Notes under the pieces: generated by a model | Seen by the model: only the letters and a program-made list of their open reading frames with translations | Databases searched by the model: none | Told to the model about the DNA's origin: nothing | Shown: one piece after another, positions 1 through 12,115 of the stretch | Position numbering within the stretch: position 1 is the first letter of the stretch | Layout: each line of letters begins with the position of its first letter | Made by a program: the position numbers and the translations under genes | From: Homalodisca vitripennis | Lineage: Eukaryota > Arthropoda > Insecta > Hemiptera > Cicadellidae | Reading direction: 5' to 3' | DNA: 64,000 bases | Assembly (NCBI RefSeq): GCF_021130785.1 | Contig: NC_060211.1 | Location: 23,111,001 to 23,175,000 of the forward strand

Positions 1-127
1 TTGATTAAATATTTCTTTTTGTAATATAAATAATCAATTAAAACAATTTGGTTGGCTCTAACCATTTACGTTCAAATAGTTGATTGGAAATGTGTAAGAC
101 AGATAGTTGCACTTTTTTGTATTTTAA

Positions 128-343
128 AGAGATATTGATATTCCTCAATAGAGGGATATTGATTTTCCTCAATAAAGAGATATTGATATTCCTCAATAAA
201 GAGATAGTTTTATTCCTCAATAGAGGGATACTGATATTCCTCAATACAGGGATATTGATTTTCCTCAATAAAGAGATATTTATATTCTTCAATAGAGAGA
301 TATTGATATTACTCTATAGAGGGATATTTATACTCCACTGTAG
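128..343. repeat. 24-bp minisatellite, 9 copies
   Basis: Nine 24-bp units of the form AGAGATATTGATATTCCTCA plus ATAA or ATAG. Because 24 is divisible by three, both strands stay open across it and give artificial repeats (ILIFLNKE on plus, ISLLRNIN on minus). No coding evidence. Confidence 0.9.
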
Positions 344-959
344 AGAGGAAAATACAAGTATATAAATACAATACTGAACCAGGAGTTTGCTGTCATTTGC
401 TGAGTACTTTATGGAACATTTCACTTGTATCTATTCAACCCTTCCGGCCAACTAATCAAAACGTGCATGGAATTACGAGTAGTTTCATTCTAAGTACTTT
501 AGATGAAATTGGATGTAGTAAATGCATGAAATTAGAACTATCACGAAATATTTTACTGCGTGTCATAATAATAGCAAATATATATTGTGTATACGCTAAA
601 CTATCGTTGTTGACACATTGAAGATACCACAAGTAAACTCGGTTACCTAAGCCCACATAACTTGCAATTCATAGGTTAGCGTTCATACTGAACCTAAATA
701 AACCCAAAACGTGAAACCCATGGAATTCTCTTGTGGTATCGCTGTTATTTATTATCACAGATTATAAGGTGCCTTCCCAAAGCCTTTCCCAAAGGTGGAA
801 TGAAAGACTTTCTCTTTTTCTATGTAAAGTTTTATCTCACATATCTAGTATCACACAGTATACCTTTCGACCAGTGGAATCAGAAATCAGAAATTCTTCA
901 TTGATAATCTTTAAGATTACAAGTAGCGTCAATTAACAAAAAGTCTACATAGTTATAAA
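344..959. other. AT-rich stretch, nothing recognised
   Basis: No exon with paired splice sites, repeat or RNA gene seen. The 66-74-codon open frames at 397-656 overlap on opposite strands and show no family features. Confidence 0.5.
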
Positions 960-1920
960 ATATAAAAGTTCATGTTTGTCTCTGTTAAGTTGTCAGTCTC
1001 CATAAGTAAAATTCCTCCACTGTGTAGATGGTTCTTTGCAAGAGCCAGTTCTTTATTGCAGTCTTCATGTTAATGTGATTGTTTCCATTTTTCTTAATTT
1101 CTTCTGGCAGAGCAATAAAAAGTTTTTTCCCGGCATAGGTTGGTTTTTCTCAAATACAGCTGTTCTGTGAAGAGTTAGTGGAAAGTCTTGACCATGCCTT
1201 GTGTTATGTTCATGAAGATTACTATTTCGAGGAAAGTCTTATGATAAGCAGTACAATATCGTTTCCAGAATATACAGAGAAGTCACTGTCAGTATATTCA
1301 ATTCTTTAAAAGTAGCTCTGCAGCTTTCTCTAGGTCCTAGCTTCCACATTAACCGGATTGCTTTCTTCTGAATTTTGAGGACTTTTAGTAGGTTAAATTG
1401 AGTTGTGCCCCCCATGCTGCTATCCCATACCTGAGATGACTTTCAAATAGGGCATAGTACGCTATTTTGGTAGATTCAAGAGTGCTTGTTGCATGGGTCC
1501 TTCGCAAAGCATAGAGTGATGAATTTAGCTTCAGGCATAAGTTGCAATGTGATTTGTCTACGTCAATGTATTATTTAGTGTTATTCCTAAATAATTCATG
1601 TCCTCTGTTTCTTGAATACTAGGGATTTCGGACACATAGTTTTTATTAGTTCCTAGAGTGAGTTGTTTAGTTTTCAAGCTGTTTAAGACCAGATCATTGT
1701 ATTTGCAATATTGTTGGGCCATATTGAATGAGATGTAGGAGTTTATTTCTAGCTGTTCAACATCCTTCTGGGCTGAGAGTAGTACGGTATCGTCTGCGTA
1801 CATGATGGAATTTGTGTAGTTTTCCAAGAATATTGGCAGGTCATTGGTGAATAAAATATATAACACTGGTCCTAAGACGGAGCCTTGGGAAATATCAGTA
1901 GTAGTAATAATGAATTTATA
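960..1920 (-). mobile_element. Non-LTR retrotransposon fragment (reverse transcriptase, 3' part)
   Basis: Reading from 1915 leftward the minus strand gives QGSVLGPVLYILFTNDLP, then YADDTVLL, the catalytic reverse-transcriptase box, followed by a jockey/CR1-like C-terminal region broken by stops down to about 960. The 5' part is missing, as is usual for LINE copies. A degenerate insertion downstream of E34. Confidence 0.85.
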
Positions 1921-2292
1921 GCTTGGTTCAATCATCTGGTGAAATATAATCCTAATACAAAAATCATACAATAAGAAATTGAATTCTTTTATTTTTATTT
2001 TATGACGCTTTTTATAATAACCAAAATGGTTATTTTCCTTAAAGACTTTAAAAAGTTGCTTCGTAGGAAAAATGTATGATTCGATACAAAATTGTAAGGC
2101 AGTTTGTCTAAATACGATGTGTTGCATTATAATAGAAACCGTGTGAAAGTTAAAAATGCTATTTATTTTTCAGTATAGTAGTTCTAAACCCACTATAAAC
2201 TTCAGATATATCACGTAAAACGCTATATTATTTTACAGAAGTCTGTTATTTTACAGTTGAAGGCAAATCAAGTTTTTATAAGAAAATCTTAC
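1921..2292. other. AT-rich stretch after E34
   Basis: No feature recognised. The 189-codon minus-strand frame that covers the LINE runs into this region, but its first 70 residues have no reverse-transcriptase features. Confidence 0.5.
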
Positions 2293-2355
2293 CTGGCCAC
2301 CACGAGTTCCTGGCCTCAGTGGGCCTCTGATGGTTTCTTCAATAGCTAAATGTAC
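2293..2355 (-). CDS. Exon E34: VHLAIEETIRG exon, leftmost
   Basis: 21 codons beginning VHLAIEETIR and ending GPLRPGTRGGQ. Acceptor TTTTTTATTTAG, donor GTAAGATTTT. Only phase 0 is open. With a good donor and no stop, the transcript must continue off the left edge. Not repetitive; a mixed helical/basic composition. Confidence 0.75.
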
Positions 2356-2559
2356 CTAAATAAAAAAATCCATTAGTCAATGAACTATTAATGGACCATA
2401 TACATGGCGTTTCTGAGCTAGTTTTTGAACATTAATGATGATTTTTTGGTTTCTCGCAAACTTAAAAAGCACACAATAAATAATGTATCATGCATTTAGT
2501 TTCTTATCTATTTAAAAAATGATAATTCCAAACCGCTATCATTAATTCAGTACGTAATG

Positions 2560-4455
2560 GTTACTACTCTGGTCAGTTTAATGACGCTGTAATATGTGAA
2601 CTAAGAAACAGAATGCGCTAGTGGTCCCTGTAACCACTACTTGGTGGTTTCTACGTTTAACAGTTAACTGATGCTATGATATGTGAACCAGGAAACAGAA
2701 TGCGCTAACGGTCTACTGTAACCAATACTTGGTGGTTTCTACGTTTAACAGTTAACTGATGCTATGATATGTGAACCAGGAAACAGAATGCGCTAACGGT
2801 CTACTGTAACCAATACTTGGTGGTTTCTACGTTTAACAGTTAACTGATGCTATGATATGTGAACCAGGAAACAGAATGCGCTAACGGTCTACTGTAACCA
2901 CTACTTGGTGGTTTCTACGTTTAACAGTTAACTGATGCTATGATACGTGAACCAGGAAACAGAATGCGCTAACGGTCTACTGTAACCACTACTTGGTGGT
3001 TTCTACGTTTAACAGTTAACTGATGCTATGATATGTGAACCAGGAAACAGAATGCGCTAACGGTCTACTGTAACCAATACTTGGTGGTTTCTACGTTTAA
3101 CAGTTAACTGATGCTATGATATGTGAACCAGGAAACAGAATGCGCTAACGGTCTACTGTAACCAATACTTGGTGGTTTCTACGTTTAACAGTTAACTGAT
3201 GCTATGATATGTGAACCAGGAAACAGAATGCGCTAACGGTCTACTGTAACCACTACTTGGTGGTTTCTACGTTTAACAGTTAACTGATGCTATGATATGT
3301 GAACCAGGAAACAGAATGCGCTAACGGTCTACTGTAACCACTACTTGGTGGTTTCTACGTTTAACAGTTAACTGATGCTATGATATGTGAACCAGGAAAC
3401 AGAATGCGCTAACGGTCTACTGTAACCAATACTTGGTGGTTTCTACGTTTAACAGTTAACTGATGCTATGATATGTGAACCAGGAAACAGAATGCGCTAA
3501 CGGTCTACTGTAACCAATACTTGGTGGTTTCTACGTTTAACAGTTAACTGATGCTATGATATGTGAACCAGGAAACAGAATGCGCTAACGGTCTACTGTA
3601 ACCACTACTTGGTGGTTTCTACGTTTAACAGTTAACTGATGCTATGATATGTGAACCAGGAAACAGAATGCGCTAACGGTCTACTGTAACCACTACTTGG
3701 TGGTTTCTACGTTTAACAGTTAACTGATGCTATGATATGTGAACCAGGAAACAGAATGCGCTAACGGTCTACTGTAACCACTACTTGGTGGTTTCTACGT
3801 TTAACAGTTAACTGATGCTATGATATGTGAACCAGGAAACAGAATGCGCTAACGGTCTACTGTAACCACTACTTGGTGGTTTCTACGTTTAACAGTTAAC
3901 TGATGCTATGATATGTGAACCAGGAAACATAATGCGCTAACGGTCTACTGTAACCACTACTTGGTGGTTTCTACGTTTAACAGTTAACTGATGCTATGAG
4001 ATGTGAACCAGGAAACAGAATGCGCTAACGGTCTACTGTAACCACTACTTGGTGGTTTCTACGTTTAACAGTTAACTGATGCTATGATATGTGAACCAGG
4101 AAACAGAATGCGCTAACGGTCTACTGTAACCACTACTTGGTGGTTTCTACGTTTAACAGTTAACTGATGCTATGATATGTGAACCAGGAAACAGAATGCG
4201 CTAACGGTCTACTGTAACCACTACTTGGTGGTTTCTACGTTTAACAGTTAACTGATGCTATGAGATGTGAACCAGGAAACAGAATGCGCTAACGGTCTAC
4301 TGTAACCAATACTTGGTGGTTTTAAGTTTGGCAATATAATGACGCTGTGAGCTGTGTACCAGTAAACAAATTGCGCTATTAGTCCACTGTAACCAAATAC
4401 ATGGATGTTTCTCGGTTTCACAGTATAATGACTCTGTGAATTGTGTACCAGTAGG
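2560..4455. repeat. 88-bp satellite array, about 21 copies, higher-order structure
   Basis: The unit is 88 bp (for example from ACGTTTAACAGTTAACTGAT at 2653 to the same string at 2741). Middle copies are almost identical; the first copy and the last two are diverged. One diagnostic base (ACCAATAC versus ACCACTAC) runs AACC three times, then six C and one A, so part of the array expanded as a 352-bp four-unit block. It lies in the intron between E33 and E34. Confidence 0.95.
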
Positions 4456-6253
4456 AGTATCTTTTTTTGGGTACGTACTTTTACAATATTGTCCATTATA
4501 AACACCAAAGGGCAATAACACTAAAAGGGTGTATTTCTGAAAAGCATATTTAGAACAATAGCTTTATATATGCAATCTGATAGTGAAGAGAGATATCACT
4601 AGTGCTTATGCAAATTCTCTTTTATTAAATGTTACCTTACTCGTGTGTGCCATATTCATTTCCTTTCTCAGTCCACGTGGAGGCTCGCACAGGGAAATGT
4701 GATGTGCTGCAAATTGTATTAATCTTGCTGCTTAAGTGAGCATGTAGCTCTGTAATAATATGCTCGAATATTGTGTATCTCATTTGTAAAAAATTCCATA
4801 GATCCCTTAAGATTGTTAGTTGTAATTTCAATTGTACCGCAATGTGAATTTATATTACATCGTAATGGCAATTACTACAACGTACGAATAAGTTCCACTC
4901 AAAGATGCAAATCAATAACTCATTTGATTTTCTACATGTCGTGCGGGAATATATACAGACATACAATAGTAAAAGGAAATAAATTGGCACAAAAGATAAG
5001 GTCGGCTAAATACCATAGTTGCACATGCACCTCAAAAGAACACATTCTTGTCTATGTATAAATGAGGTTTCATCCAAAATTAAAAAAAAAAACTACGCTG
5101 AAATCTTTCTCGAAGTATCTTTCCACATGGTATACATGTTTTGTTCATTAAGTTATGTTACATAGCAGGTTTCAAATAATAAAAGTTTCAGCGAGTTAGT
5201 GACAATACTACAACGCAGGAGTGCGCTATAACCAAATTTATTCACCTAATTTCAACATTCCTAACTTTCCATTCCATTACTTTTCGTTTTGCTCTGTGAA
5301 TTAAACTAAACTTTCATATCTTCAAAACTCATATGATTGTACTCAGTTTTGTTTACGGGTTTATTTATACTTCTATCTAATCGTTTGTATAATTTGTAAC
5401 CCATAACACCAGTTTAAAAATATTCACCAACGCTCAGCCAAAATCCATAGCATGCACAAACATTGAACCTAGTTTTCCTTATATATAAATAAAAGTTCGT
5501 AAAAAATTTCAAGCTCTGTAGGCCATTTTGTTTTGAGATATTGTGCGTACAAACAGACAGATACACAGACAGTCATACGGTAATGGAATTGATCCAGTCT
5601 CTCGAACGTCAGCCATAACTGTTTATTTATAGAAATTAAATGAAAAATAAAAATCATTACCAACATTTCTAGCAAAATAAAAATACATTTTATTGCAAGT
5701 TTTTGCTGCTGTTTAAACTATGTATTGCTGTCGGTAGCCGCTATTGCTTATACTGTATACTGTATACATTTTTAATATGTTTAGGGTAAGAGTACAAAAA
5801 TTCATACATATTAGCAACAATATGCAGTATGGTTATCTAGTGGCAGACCAAAAATGTGAGCAACTACGTGCGGCACTTCACATTGTTAAAATAAAATTTA
5901 AAGAAACATGTTCAAAAAGTATTATTATTTTTAAGCTTTTATTGATCCCTCACAGTATGTCTAACACACTGCAAAGGTTTGAAACGTAGAAAAATATCGT
6001 GTTATAAAAGATAGTTTAGAAAAACATATCACAGAGAAATAACAATAATTACTGACTCAAACAACTTTTTCTTCTAGAATAGAGTATTGCTGCTGATTAC
6101 TTTTAGAAATATCATCTCCTATAGTTATAGCACATTTTGTCATTATATATAAATAGATCGGTTATGTATGTGCAGTAGGTGCTATTAAAATGACACGTAA
6201 GGCGCCATAATTACACAATAAATAATAACAGAACATTTGTACAGTTCACTCAC
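4456..6253. other. Intron E33-E34, no feature beyond satellite
   Basis: AT-rich. A minus-strand frame at 4637-4831 ends in ASTWTEKGNEYGTHE, but no acceptor gives phase 0 and no paralogue is present, so it is left uncalled. Confidence 0.45.
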
Positions 6254-6286
6254 CCTCTGATTAGGTCCGGAAGGCGGAGACCCAAA
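6254..6286 (-). CDS. Exon E33: FGSPPSGPNQR exon
   Basis: Eleven codons, FGSPPSGPNQR, between ATTTCAG and GTGAGTGAAC. Short and proline-rich, consistent with the family, but without a diagnostic motif. Confidence 0.65.
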
Positions 6287-7256
6287 CTGAAATGCATAAC
6301 TAAATTAATGGTGACATTTATTTCATCGTGAATAGTAAATTGACAAAAAAACCCTCATTATACGTTTCCTTTTTACTACAAAAGTAGGATTATGCCCCAC
6401 CAAATTTTACGTTACAAATTTAGCTGTTATTGCATTCAAAATTTCAAATTTACTCTGCTCATATCAGTCTCAGTTTGCGTATAAATTTGTGTTGCAATTG
6501 TCTTGCTGCTATCATGGTTATCATTAGACAAAAAAGTCGTTAGATCTTAGTAAATCCCATAGAGTGACGAGAATGTCATACAATTTGATGTTAACCTTAC
6601 AGAAATGAAGCTGCGTGCAAAATTTCTAGTCTCTAGGTCAGTAAGTTCTAGAGATTACGTGCGGAGAGACAGACAAAAATAATTTTTTTGCTTTTCTATT
6701 AATAGGTTTCGCTAACGCTCAACTAACTAGGTAGATGCGCATGCAAGTTAATACCATTTAAGTTAAACTAAATCATCTGGTCCGTACTTTGAAGGTTTAC
6801 TTAAATTCCGGAATATACCAGGCGAATCGGATAAAAGTGCGCATTTTCTCAGGGTTTATAGAAGGTGTAAATACAAAAATTTTTTGACCAATTCACATGG
6901 GTTCGCAAAGGTTTCGATTGCGAGAAAATTGAGAATTTTTGAAACGCCTCTTAGGCAACGCCTGTAGTATTCCCTTACAGATTCGACCAAAACAGCGCAA
7001 TCGCAATTTTAGTATTAAACAAAAGAATCGTCACTGTTTTATTACTGACTTACGGTGAGAATATATACAATTTTTCATTACAGCACTACCTAACTTACTC
7101 AGGTTTTATCCATTACTCAAATCCATATTTGTGGTAGGTAATCAGTTGAATTTAGCCATTTAGAATTTAGTATAAAAAGGCATAAAGTCTTTAAAATGTC
7201 TTACTGTAATAGGATAACAAGAACAATAATAGAATGTTACCTAATTTTAGTTATAC

Positions 7257-7307
7257 CTGTTGTTGTTGGCGGCGATATGTTGGTGCTGGTATCCGAGAAG
7301 GTGCATG
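7257..7307 (-). CDS. Exon E32: glutamine-tailed exon
   Basis: Seventeen codons, HAPSRIPAPTYRRQQQQ, between TATTTTTTCAG and GTATAACTA. A proline/arginine body and glutamine tail like E10 and E28. The donor is GTATAA, weaker than usual. It lies downstream of the E30 stop and so would belong to a longer isoform. Confidence 0.68.
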
Positions 7308-7349
7308 CTGAAAAAATATTAAATTAATTATAATATGGTTAATATGTAA

Positions 7350-7351
<2 letters not shown>

Positions 7352-7418
<67 letters not shown>
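7352..7418. repeat. (AT)n microsatellite
   Basis: About 67 bp of pure AT dinucleotide just upstream of E32, directly followed by the left arm of a TIR element. Confidence 0.95.
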
Positions 7419-7420
<2 letters not shown>

Positions 7421-7435
7421 TATTTTATAATAAAT

Positions 7436-8246
7436 TATGTCGCAGACTTCCGTAGGAGATAGTATTCATCATTTCAAACAAATAATTTCCTGTAAATATA
7501 TATCAAGAAATGTTTCTTTTAGCCGCTAGCCGCCATTTTGTATTTTTATAAAAAAATTTATATTTCTAGACCTGGCTAAGGAATCCAAATTTGGCACATA
7601 GATTTGTAAAGATAAGAGAAAAAATTTTAAATAATTGTGTTATTTTATTTAATGTTAACAATACGGTGTCTGCTGAACACATTTAAAGTTGAATAACAAA
7701 CAATCCGTATGGTTGTAAAAAGTTACCATATAACAACAATTTTATCAATGGCATTAAAATTCCAACGATATTGATTCAACGAAATCCGTCAGTGCATAAA
7801 CGTACACGACCACTAATTTAAAGTTACTTTTGCACCAGCCGGGAGCAACAAACATTTCGTCTTTTCATACGTATCAGCTGTTTTATATAGGTTAGAGAAA
7901 TTGTAAAAGATATAACTATTTTTAAATTTTTACAACAATTCCAAAGGTACTCATTTCAAATAAATCCGTCAACGTACAAGTGAGCATAACTTTAAAGATA
8001 CGCTTATACAAGCTAGAAGTCCTAAACATGTCACAGTTGAGAGTTATCAGTTGTTTGTTTCTCCTGGCTTGTGAAAGCGTATCTTTATATTATTAGTTTG
8101 ATATATTAATTTTGTTATGAAAAATACAAAATGGCGGCTAGTTTCAAAACGACAAATTTTTCGACCTATATTTACAGAACATGTTTTCCTTGAAATGATT
8201 AATACCATCACCCACAGAAGTTTGTGACAACCTTTTGTGAACACCC
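7436..8246. mobile_element. 0.8-kb TIR element (MITE-like), left tip lost
   Basis: Long imperfect inverted repeats: the left arm 7440-7560 and the complement of 8100-8230 share the order CGCAGACTTCCGTAGG-like start, ATCATTTCAA, CTGTAAATATA and TAGCCGCCATTTTGTATTTT. The right end reads on to CACCCTGTA; the corresponding left tip is missing where the AT microsatellite begins. No transposase visible. Confidence 0.75.
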
Positions 8247-8250
8247 TGTA

Positions 8251-10067
8251 TATATTATATTTTTATCAAATGAAAAATTAAATTAATAAGCTTTCATTTC
8301 AAGTTCATACTGGCCCTTCTCCTTTCTGCTAAATCGTAATAAATTTAAAGCGTTAGTATTGTTTTATTATAATTCTGTGGGAGCATAAAAAACACAATTA
8401 AGTCATTTATGACATACATAATAACTTAAACACTCAATTTCATGCACACAATTTATAGTGTTAATTATATTGTTACGTGTGTAACTATGGTATCACTTAA
8501 ATGCACATCTTATAATAAAATAATTTCCAGAAGTGTTTTATTGTATAGTGATAAAAACAGTAAAACTACTTTTCAGTTATTCAGTTATAAACGAGTTCAA
8601 ACGAAATAAAAGAATCACTCCTAATAAATGTGCGGTAAACCTACTTGCACAAACGACAAAAGACACGAAATATGTTCGTTTTCATGAGAACTATTGCCAT
8701 AACTTGGTAAAACTGTGTAGAGCAAGATTAGAACTTCTATACCTATTAGATATATTTTTGTGGTAAGCATCAGGCATATATTTTCATTAAAAGTTAGAAT
8801 ATAGAAAATATAATAGCCATGTTTTACTAGTAATATTAGATATATTTCAGGCTTCTAAACCAACACTGTATTCACTTGGCCAAACAACAGTGCGTAAAAC
8901 ATAGAATTATATAACACATATTACTATGCAATGTAAGGATATGATAAAGACCTATACGCTGAATCGTACATTGTTCTGTAGCTAAGCTAGTACCACATTT
9001 ATTTATTACTAAAAATGTTTCATCATAACATCTATCAGAGTTCAGAGGAATACCTGACGTTTTATTAGCCTTGCTAAACTACCGTACCTTACAAAATTGT
9101 GAAATGATGATTGTACGCATTTCATACTGATTGCATTGTTGCATTTATAACATTGTTTGATGAGCTCTTAATAAATATATTTTATTAGATCAAGATTGTT
9201 TACTGTTAAAAAGGCCATTCCACTCTTTAGTCTTACTCTACTTCTTCTTATCTACAGGGTATTTAAGAACTCTCCGGCGATATTTTGTAGACATGTTCTT
9301 CGAGTCAAGGCAAACAGGAAATTTAATATAAAACATGGTTTTGAAACATTTAATTTTATCTCTTTGATTGTGTGTTTTAAATTTTATGTTTTTATTCTTT
9401 CTACAGTAAATATAAAAATCAAAACGTAAGGCTTGATTTGAAATGTTTGCGGCTTTAAATCAAGAGAAAAGTTAGTTACTACTGCGTGTTCAGAATAGCT
9501 CTGCCCCAGCCAATTCTCCTCTTATCCATATAATAAATAAACTACAAGTGGATGATGCAAATAACGTATGAATTGCTCTAAATTCCGCTATTTTATTTGT
9601 GCCTTGTTCTCTCAATAACACGAGAAGAGAGTTTTCACTCCATTTTACATTATTTAATCATCATTTTATTTACATAATTTCTTTCTCACTAACCGCCCTT
9701 TGCTATCAAACCCTATTACGAAATCCGTGAATATAATTTCTCTTCTACATCTCTAATATAAACCATAATCTTATATTCGTGATATTTAGTTAAAATAGAA
9801 CTTTGCCTAAGCATTAATATATTTAGAAAAGATTTATTTAGAAAACTAGCATTTTATAATTGTTGATTTTAGTATAAATAATAAATTTCTGAGGTTGTAA
9901 AAAATGTTTGAAGATTATTCACAAGAATGTAAATAATTTCATCTGCGTAAATTTTAATTTTACATTATTAAGGAGTAATCACTAAGTGATTAAAATAAAA
10001 ACACTTAACATCTCTAATAATACATATCACAAGAGTACACAGATTGTATTATTATGGCAAGACTTAC
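8251..10067. other. Intron E31-E32, nothing recognised
   Basis: AT-rich. The 77-codon frames at 8533 and 9196 have no splice context or family features. CTACAGGGTATTTAAG at 9254 resembles a CAGGGT-type element end, without a partner. Confidence 0.45.
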
Positions 10068-10127
10068 CGCACGAGGGCAAGGGTCTCTTCTGTTCATTTT
10101 GGGTGTTCTGTGATGAAGAGTATGCCC
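10068..10127 (-). CDS. Exon E31 (tentative): GHTLHHRTPK exon
   Basis: Twenty codons, GHTLHHRTPKMNRRDPCPRA, if the acceptor is CCAGTAG; donor GTAAGTCTT is strong. Starting at the stronger upstream TTCTTTAG would put a stop in phase 0, but the same DNA then reads open in another frame as PVGAYSSSQNTQNEQKRPLP. So either the acceptor is the weak TAG or this exon belongs to a different phase. Tentative. Confidence 0.45.
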
Positions 10128-10364
10128 CTACTGGAACTAAAGAATAACAAACAAATATAACATACTACGATAAATGTTAATTATTGGGTGACCAATGTAA
10201 AAATTAATATATCTTAGTAAAAAAACTAAAAATATTTTCAATTAACACTATAATCACAATATTCTGAACAGAATATAATAAAACAGTATAATCTAACCCA
10301 TCTATGTAATAAAGGCAGTTTCACTTTGCAGAGGAATAGTGTAAACTTTATTTTCACATACTAA

Positions 10365-10840
10365 CTAGGCTTGATCCCATGAGGAGGGATACCAAGCAAA
10401 CTAATCTCAGTATGAAAACCAAGGAAGAAGGATAAGCCACTCTGGTTACATCCTCTCCTTTCAAGCCGGCAGAATACAGCACGCCCTCATGTCCAAGGAG
10501 TGCTCTCCCCTACACTGAGGAAGCTTCAACCACACCAACAGTCATCCTCCGTACTATACTAGACCTGTCGATTCACCCTTTACTCCAAAATCTCGACGTT
10601 TGTGATTAGTGATGTTTCGCTCCTGGACATCCTGAATTTTATAAATTTAAGTGACACATTGGTTATTGCTGTACCCAGTGTGGATTCTACTGGAAAGTAT
10701 ATACCATGGAGAAGTGAACAGCCTATTGGTTCCGGTGAGCCTATATGTTGCGTTTGTAACACTGGTTTGCTGAAACTTACGCAGACACTACATTTGAACT
10801 GCCTGACCATGAAAGCTTCTAGAATGGAAATATACTAAGC
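10365..10840 (+). repeat. Dispersed repeat family, copy a
   Basis: Shares ordered blocks with 22315-22700 and 54110-54530: CCATGAGGA, AATCTCAGT, AACAGTCATC, ACTAGACCT, TCTCGACGTTT/ATTT, CTCCTGGACATCC and CCCAGTGTGG. Same orientation in all. Probably a transposable element or its untranslated leader; no protein feature. Confidence 0.75.
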
Positions 10841-11240
10841 TCCCGGCCTTGAGATTACCCTGGTTACTGGTCATGTCCAAACTCTGGCGCCTTCATCTGT
10901 CTTTGGATTCTCCCAGACCATAAGAGCATAAGTTTCAGGGAGTCTCTGGAAACATTTGTAACATAGGAGATCCCATGTCTTGGGAACTTCCTGTTTCTGG
11001 CAACTCTCCACCTCTGGTAGTTTTCTGCTTCTGGAATACTCCGGATTTGGACTTTGGGAGCTCCCGATCCCGAGGTCTTGGATCTTGCAGCCTCTTGAAG
11101 ATTCTGACAGCTTACGGCATCTGAGAGCCTCCGGTATCTGGATAGCTATCCTCTGGGAATTCCCTGCCTCAGAAATAACTGGGGAGACGCTTCCCCCTAG
11201 TCTTGAAAGAAATCAGAGACTATTCGAAGTGGCTGTGTAA
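10841..11240 (+). repeat. Degenerate CT/GG-rich subrepeats
   Basis: Many irregular copies of a TTCTGGxAACTCC-like string make this much more GC-rich than the surroundings. It is open for 86 codons from 10980 but the composition follows the subrepeat. Continues copy a and may be its leader region. Confidence 0.5.
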
Positions 11241-11874
11241 TTATTTTTATTTATAGACTCGTATTCCAACGTCTTTGCCCGTTCAATTTTATGTTTATAA
11301 TACATTTTATGTACTCAAGAGTGTCCTAAGACAAACTGAAATTCAAAGGTAACTGGATACAAGGAGTTCATGTTTTTCATAACCTCAGTAAGAGATTTCC
11401 ATAAACCAATTCAATCAAAATTTTCGATTTCTCGTATTAGTAATTGGTGAAGGAGACAAGCCTTTCCAAGAGCAGAAACCATCTAAACAAAACAAAACAA
11501 TTTTCTGTTAAATTTAAGTGTGCAATTCCACTGTTTGGAGTATGACACCATGTTCAATCCAAAATAATATTATTCGCCCGACACGACAAATTCCCTTATT
11601 GAATTGGAGAAATTGTTTTGCTCACTAAAAACGAACGGTCAAACAGAGGAAAAGGTCGGTTCTATCTGAATAGACGAGAGCTGAGAAGACTACGTTTATA
11701 CGAGTATATGCCAGGTAAAAGAAAACACAATATTCCAGTTGTAGTGGTTCTATGTTATTTACGGAATAAAGTTTTAAATATCTAAGAAACGAAAGATAAC
11801 CACCAAAATAATGGTTCGTTAAAGCGTTATAATGTTCAATTTTAACAAAAAGAAGAAGACACTCTTTGTGCTAA

Positions 11875-12115
11875 TAAGGTTCGGGATGGGCCCCCTCTTG
11901 TCGCGATCCTCTAAGGAAGGATAACCAACTCGATCTCAGTCTTGTTATCTTGGAAGTACTTAGGATAGCTAGCTTCCAGCCTCCTCCAGTCATGCATGGG
12001 AGACAATATTCACTGTCCCTCGTGTTCATGCTTGAAACTGCCCTTAACATTAAGGGAGCCCCACACAACCAATATTCACCCTGCGCATGAAACTAGACCT
12101 TTCGACCGGCCTTTT
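11875..12115 (+). repeat. Dispersed repeat family, copy b (short, diverged)
   Basis: Has GGGATGGGCCCC, GATCCTCTAAGGAAGGATA, CTCGATCTCAGT, CTTCCAGCCTCCTCCAGTCA and GAAACTAGACCTTTCGA in the same order as the other copies. The later part (CTCGACATTT, CCTGGACATCC) is missing. Confidence 0.6.

Noticed and set aside
84..365. 93- and 84-codon overlapping frames on opposite strands
   Set aside because: Both are translations of a 24-bp minisatellite, whose unit length keeps frames open.
2560..4455. CRISPR-like regular repeat
   Set aside because: Units are directly adjacent with no unique spacers; it is a satellite, in a eukaryotic intron.
4637..4831. 64-codon minus frame ending ASTWTEKGNEYGTHE
   Set aside because: The only plausible acceptor (TTTGCAG) gives a stop in phase 0; no paralogue or motif.
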